Assembly (NCBI GenBank): GCA_026260175.1
Contig: JAKCWW010000657.1
Location: forward strand, 9,678 to 45,988
Source of the DNA: Reticulitermes lucifugus
Lineage: Eukaryota > Arthropoda > Insecta > Blattodea > Rhinotermitidae
Length of the DNA stretch: 36,311 nt
Direction of reading: 5' to 3'
The notes under the pieces are model-generated. The model saw nothing but the letters and a program-made list of their open reading frames with translations. It was not told the DNA's origin and made no database searches. Of the stretch, positions 34,470 to 36,311 are shown in pieces. Every line of letters begins with the position of its first letter. The stretch's first letter is position 1. The position numbers and the translations under genes were made by a program.

Positions 34470-34690
34470 GTATAGGGAAAGTGGAGGTGTAGTTCCATGC
34501 GTCCTCAACGTCGTGAAAGAGGAATGAGCCCAGGTACCCGTTAGATGGGAGACTGGATTGGCCCCGGATTCAATATGAATGTGTTTTTTAAGAAAGAATG
34601 CCGAGAATCTAATCCTGGCCGGGTGGTTATTTGGAGCCAGTCCATTAGTGGCCAAGACATAAGCCCTTCAAAGCAGACTGGTACGGACAC
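34470..34690 (+). repeat. decayed dispersed repeat (TE debris)
   Basis: In one frame this reads HASSTS, ERNEPRYPLDGRLDWP and ESNPG-like pieces that recur in spurious reading frames of arthropod genomes. It is probably the 3' part of an old retroelement. No intact protein. Confidence 0.45.
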
Positions 34691-34746
34691 AGGCAAAATC
34701 CCGATCACAATTTTACATCCCTGGAAACCAAACTTCACGAATACCG

Positions 34747-34870
34747 AGGTCTTCGCTCTTCTGAAATGTTATGCAGCGTAGGTTTGTTCTTAGTTACCGA
34801 CGTTTCTGGACAACCTATCGGTTCCATCTTCAAGGGCCAAGCAATCAGTTTTGGGTACAAAACACAAGAA
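34747..34870 (+). repeat. CCGACGTTTC-core repeat, copy 1
   Basis: CTTCGCTCTTCTGAAATGTT, TTACCGACGTTTCTGGACAA and TCCATCTTCAAGGG align in order with 35918-36010. The same core is inside the foldbacks at 5149-5253 and 18671-18807. Confidence 0.7.
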
Positions 34871-35198
34871 TGGAATGACATCATTCTGTGGTCATGTGCA
34901 GATTAACACAAAATTAGTGTCGTGGTGACGTCAAGTGGCATGACTTTGTACAATGCTGCAAGGCAAATGACCAGTGGGTTCAAAGTTACGACACACAGAC
35001 GTCATAAAATACGACAAAAACAAATAGAAAGTGAAACATATGCAAGAATACGCAAAGTAAGAATGAAACGAGTCCCCGCTGTAGCCACCGGACATGGCAA
35101 ATCGAAATGCACCTACCGTGAATAATAAACCAAAAGTCCAGATCGAAATTCATTACGTACAGACAAATAAAGCGCCTTCATTCCTTCCAGATATAAGA
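34871..35198. other. nothing recognised
   Basis: No supported feature between the two repeats. Confidence 0.45.
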
Positions 35199-35400
35199 AG
35201 GTAAAGCAATCCCATTATAGGCCTGGACAGGCCCTTAGGGGTCCAGGAGGTTGAGGCTACCAGATTTCTACACAATCGGCACATGAAGGTGGTAAGGTTG
35301 TCAGCCCTACGCACCGGCCGCCTTTACCCCCAGGGAATATTCCTGGTATTCATTTCTGTTAGAGGCTGAGTCAACCCCAGGGCCATAGTGCAACCGAAAG
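35199..35400 (+). mobile_element. SINE-family element body, copy 1
   Basis: It starts AGGTAAAGCAATCCCATTAT, and its first 100 bases repeat at 36211-36311. The second half (CCGCCTTTACCCCCAGGG... GGCTGAGTCAACCCCAGGG) is the reverse complement of the SINE body blocks at 8046-8116 and 21955-22205. It is a common dispersed family in this window. Confidence 0.65.
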
Positions 35401-35917
35401 AATTATGTCAATGAAAATCATCTGTCGCTGCACAACGACCGATGACAGCCCCCGCTCTGCAGTACTCCGTCCCGCGTAAAAAAAATCTCTCTGTACTTTC
35501 ACACTGTCAGTCTTCAAGGAGGTAAAAGACACAAAAGGAGAAATTACCTGTCGGACCTAAACATCATCGTACAGGATCCACTTTTAGACATGACTGTACG
35601 CGAAGGCAAACGTAATTACACATGTAAAGCCGGCAGCCGGACACAAGGTCACCATTATATATACATACGTGATGTTTACAAAGTCTGGTCCACATATATT
35701 ATCCATCTAGCGTGGTACACCTTACGTAATTATGACGCTAAGCCTGCCTGTAAATATTTGCAAATGCTGTTTACGAAACCACATCGTATGTGTGTGGAAT
35801 GACCACAGAACAAAGTAGCGGCACTCCAAACCGAAGTGCCGCCGTGCTGCAAACAACGACACATGAAGTACAAGCTCCAAACAAAAGACTCGGAAGCTAT
35901 GCTATATTAGGTGAGAT
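35401..35917. other. nothing recognised
   Basis: No supported gene or repeat. It is somewhat richer in CpG than the rest of the window. Confidence 0.4.
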
Positions 35918-36010
35918 CTGCGCTCTTCTGGGATATTACGCGGCGTGTGGTAATTGTTTACCGACGTTTCGGGAGAACGTGTCGGTCCCATCTTCACGGG
36001 TCAAGAGTCC
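35918..36010 (+). repeat. CCGACGTTTC-core repeat, copy 2
   Basis: GCTCTTCTGGGATATTACGC, TTACCGACGTTTCGGGAGAA and CGGTCCCATCTTCACGGGTC match 34747-34870 block by block. Translated, it gives LGYYAACGNCLPTFRENV, a frame I have seen repeatedly as transposon-derived noise in termite gene predictions. Confidence 0.7.
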
Positions 36011-36016
36011 AAGTAG

Positions 36017-36038
36017 GAAAGAAAGAAAGAAAGAAAGC
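36017..36038. repeat. (GAAA)n microsatellite
   Basis: Five GAAA units directly after the preceding repeat. Confidence 0.95.
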
Positions 36039-36210
36039 TAGCAACCTATAACGTAGATTCTGGAAAGTGCGGCGGGGTAGCAATCCGTAGGTGTGATGAC
36101 AGCCAATAGGGTGAGAGAGGGGTGGATACAAACAAACTTCTATTGGTACCGAGAATGCAGACAGCTAAGACAGCTGGAAAAAACATATATGGAATAGAGT
36201 AACAGTAAAA

Positions 36211-36311
36211 AGGTAAAGCAATCCCATTACAGGCCTGGACAGGTCCTTAGGGGTCCAGGAGGTTGAGGCTCCCAGATTTGTAGACAATAGGCACATGAAG
36301 GTGGTAAGGTT
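36211..36311 (+). mobile_element. SINE-family element body, copy 2 (cut by window edge)
   Basis: AGGTAAAGCAATCCCATTAC onward matches 35199-35299 with few differences, 1012 bases downstream in the same direction. It continues past the window. Confidence 0.8.

Noticed and set aside
35199..36311. LTR retrotransposon with 100-bp LTRs
   Set aside because: The repeated block lacks the expected TG...CA ends, there is no primer-binding site or coding sequence between the copies, and its second half is SINE-family sequence found elsewhere.
31465..36311. further smg-1 exons upstream, including the kinase domain
   Set aside because: Reading the minus strand I found no SMG1-like block with usable splice sites here. 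A short exon could still be missed.

Overview
This is a stretch of animal nuclear genome, very probably an insect. It is AT-rich, its genes are split by GT-AG introns with GC-richer exons, and the rest is packed with short interspersed repeats. There is no bacterial gene organisation. Several repeats resemble debris I associate with termite and cockroach (Blattodea) genomes: LINE C-terminal remnants, tRNA-headed SINEs, and repeats carrying a CCGACGTTTC core. The order-level assignment is an inference from memory, not a database result.

Two protein genes can be supported, both partial and facing each other tail to tail. At the left edge, on the plus strand, are the last two coding exons of a TMF1-like golgin (TATA element modulatory factor; about 126-382 and 894-929). 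On the minus strand, nine exons from 31464 down to 21762 join without a frame break into the C-terminal 598 residues of SMG1. SMG1 is the PI3K-related kinase that phosphorylates UPF1 in nonsense-mediated mRNA decay, and the series ends in the FATC tail. Every exon junction keeps phase. The kinase domain and the rest of the gene lie beyond the right edge, so 31465-36311 is intron or upstream sequence.

Between the two genes lie about 20 kb (930-21561) with no convincing coding sequence. They hold short non-autonomous transposons, SINE pieces, LINE remnants and microsatellites. The smg-1 introns hold the same families.

Repeats fall into several families. (1) TTAA-bounded elements starting with CCCTTT-like ends, as in piggyBac-type MITEs: 4928-5088, 5488-5715, 13985-14226, 26794-26960, 27182-27314, 33231-33390, plus a longer pair at 24655-24900 and 31634-31988. 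(2) A 165-bp hAT-like pair (3716-3880, 27820-27984). (3) Foldback elements (5149-5253, 18671-18807, 28903-29030). (4) A tRNA-headed SINE family with several copies; one copy in an smg-1 intron is split by a TTAA element. (5) Degenerate LINE tails at 14750-15026 and 32214-32613. (6) Local tandem duplications, including a two-unit repeat with a 170-bp period.

I did not find a new multi-gene system. The most interesting material is the set of apparently related TTAA elements, the nested SINE/MITE insertion, the two same-length hAT-like copies and the near-palindromic foldbacks.
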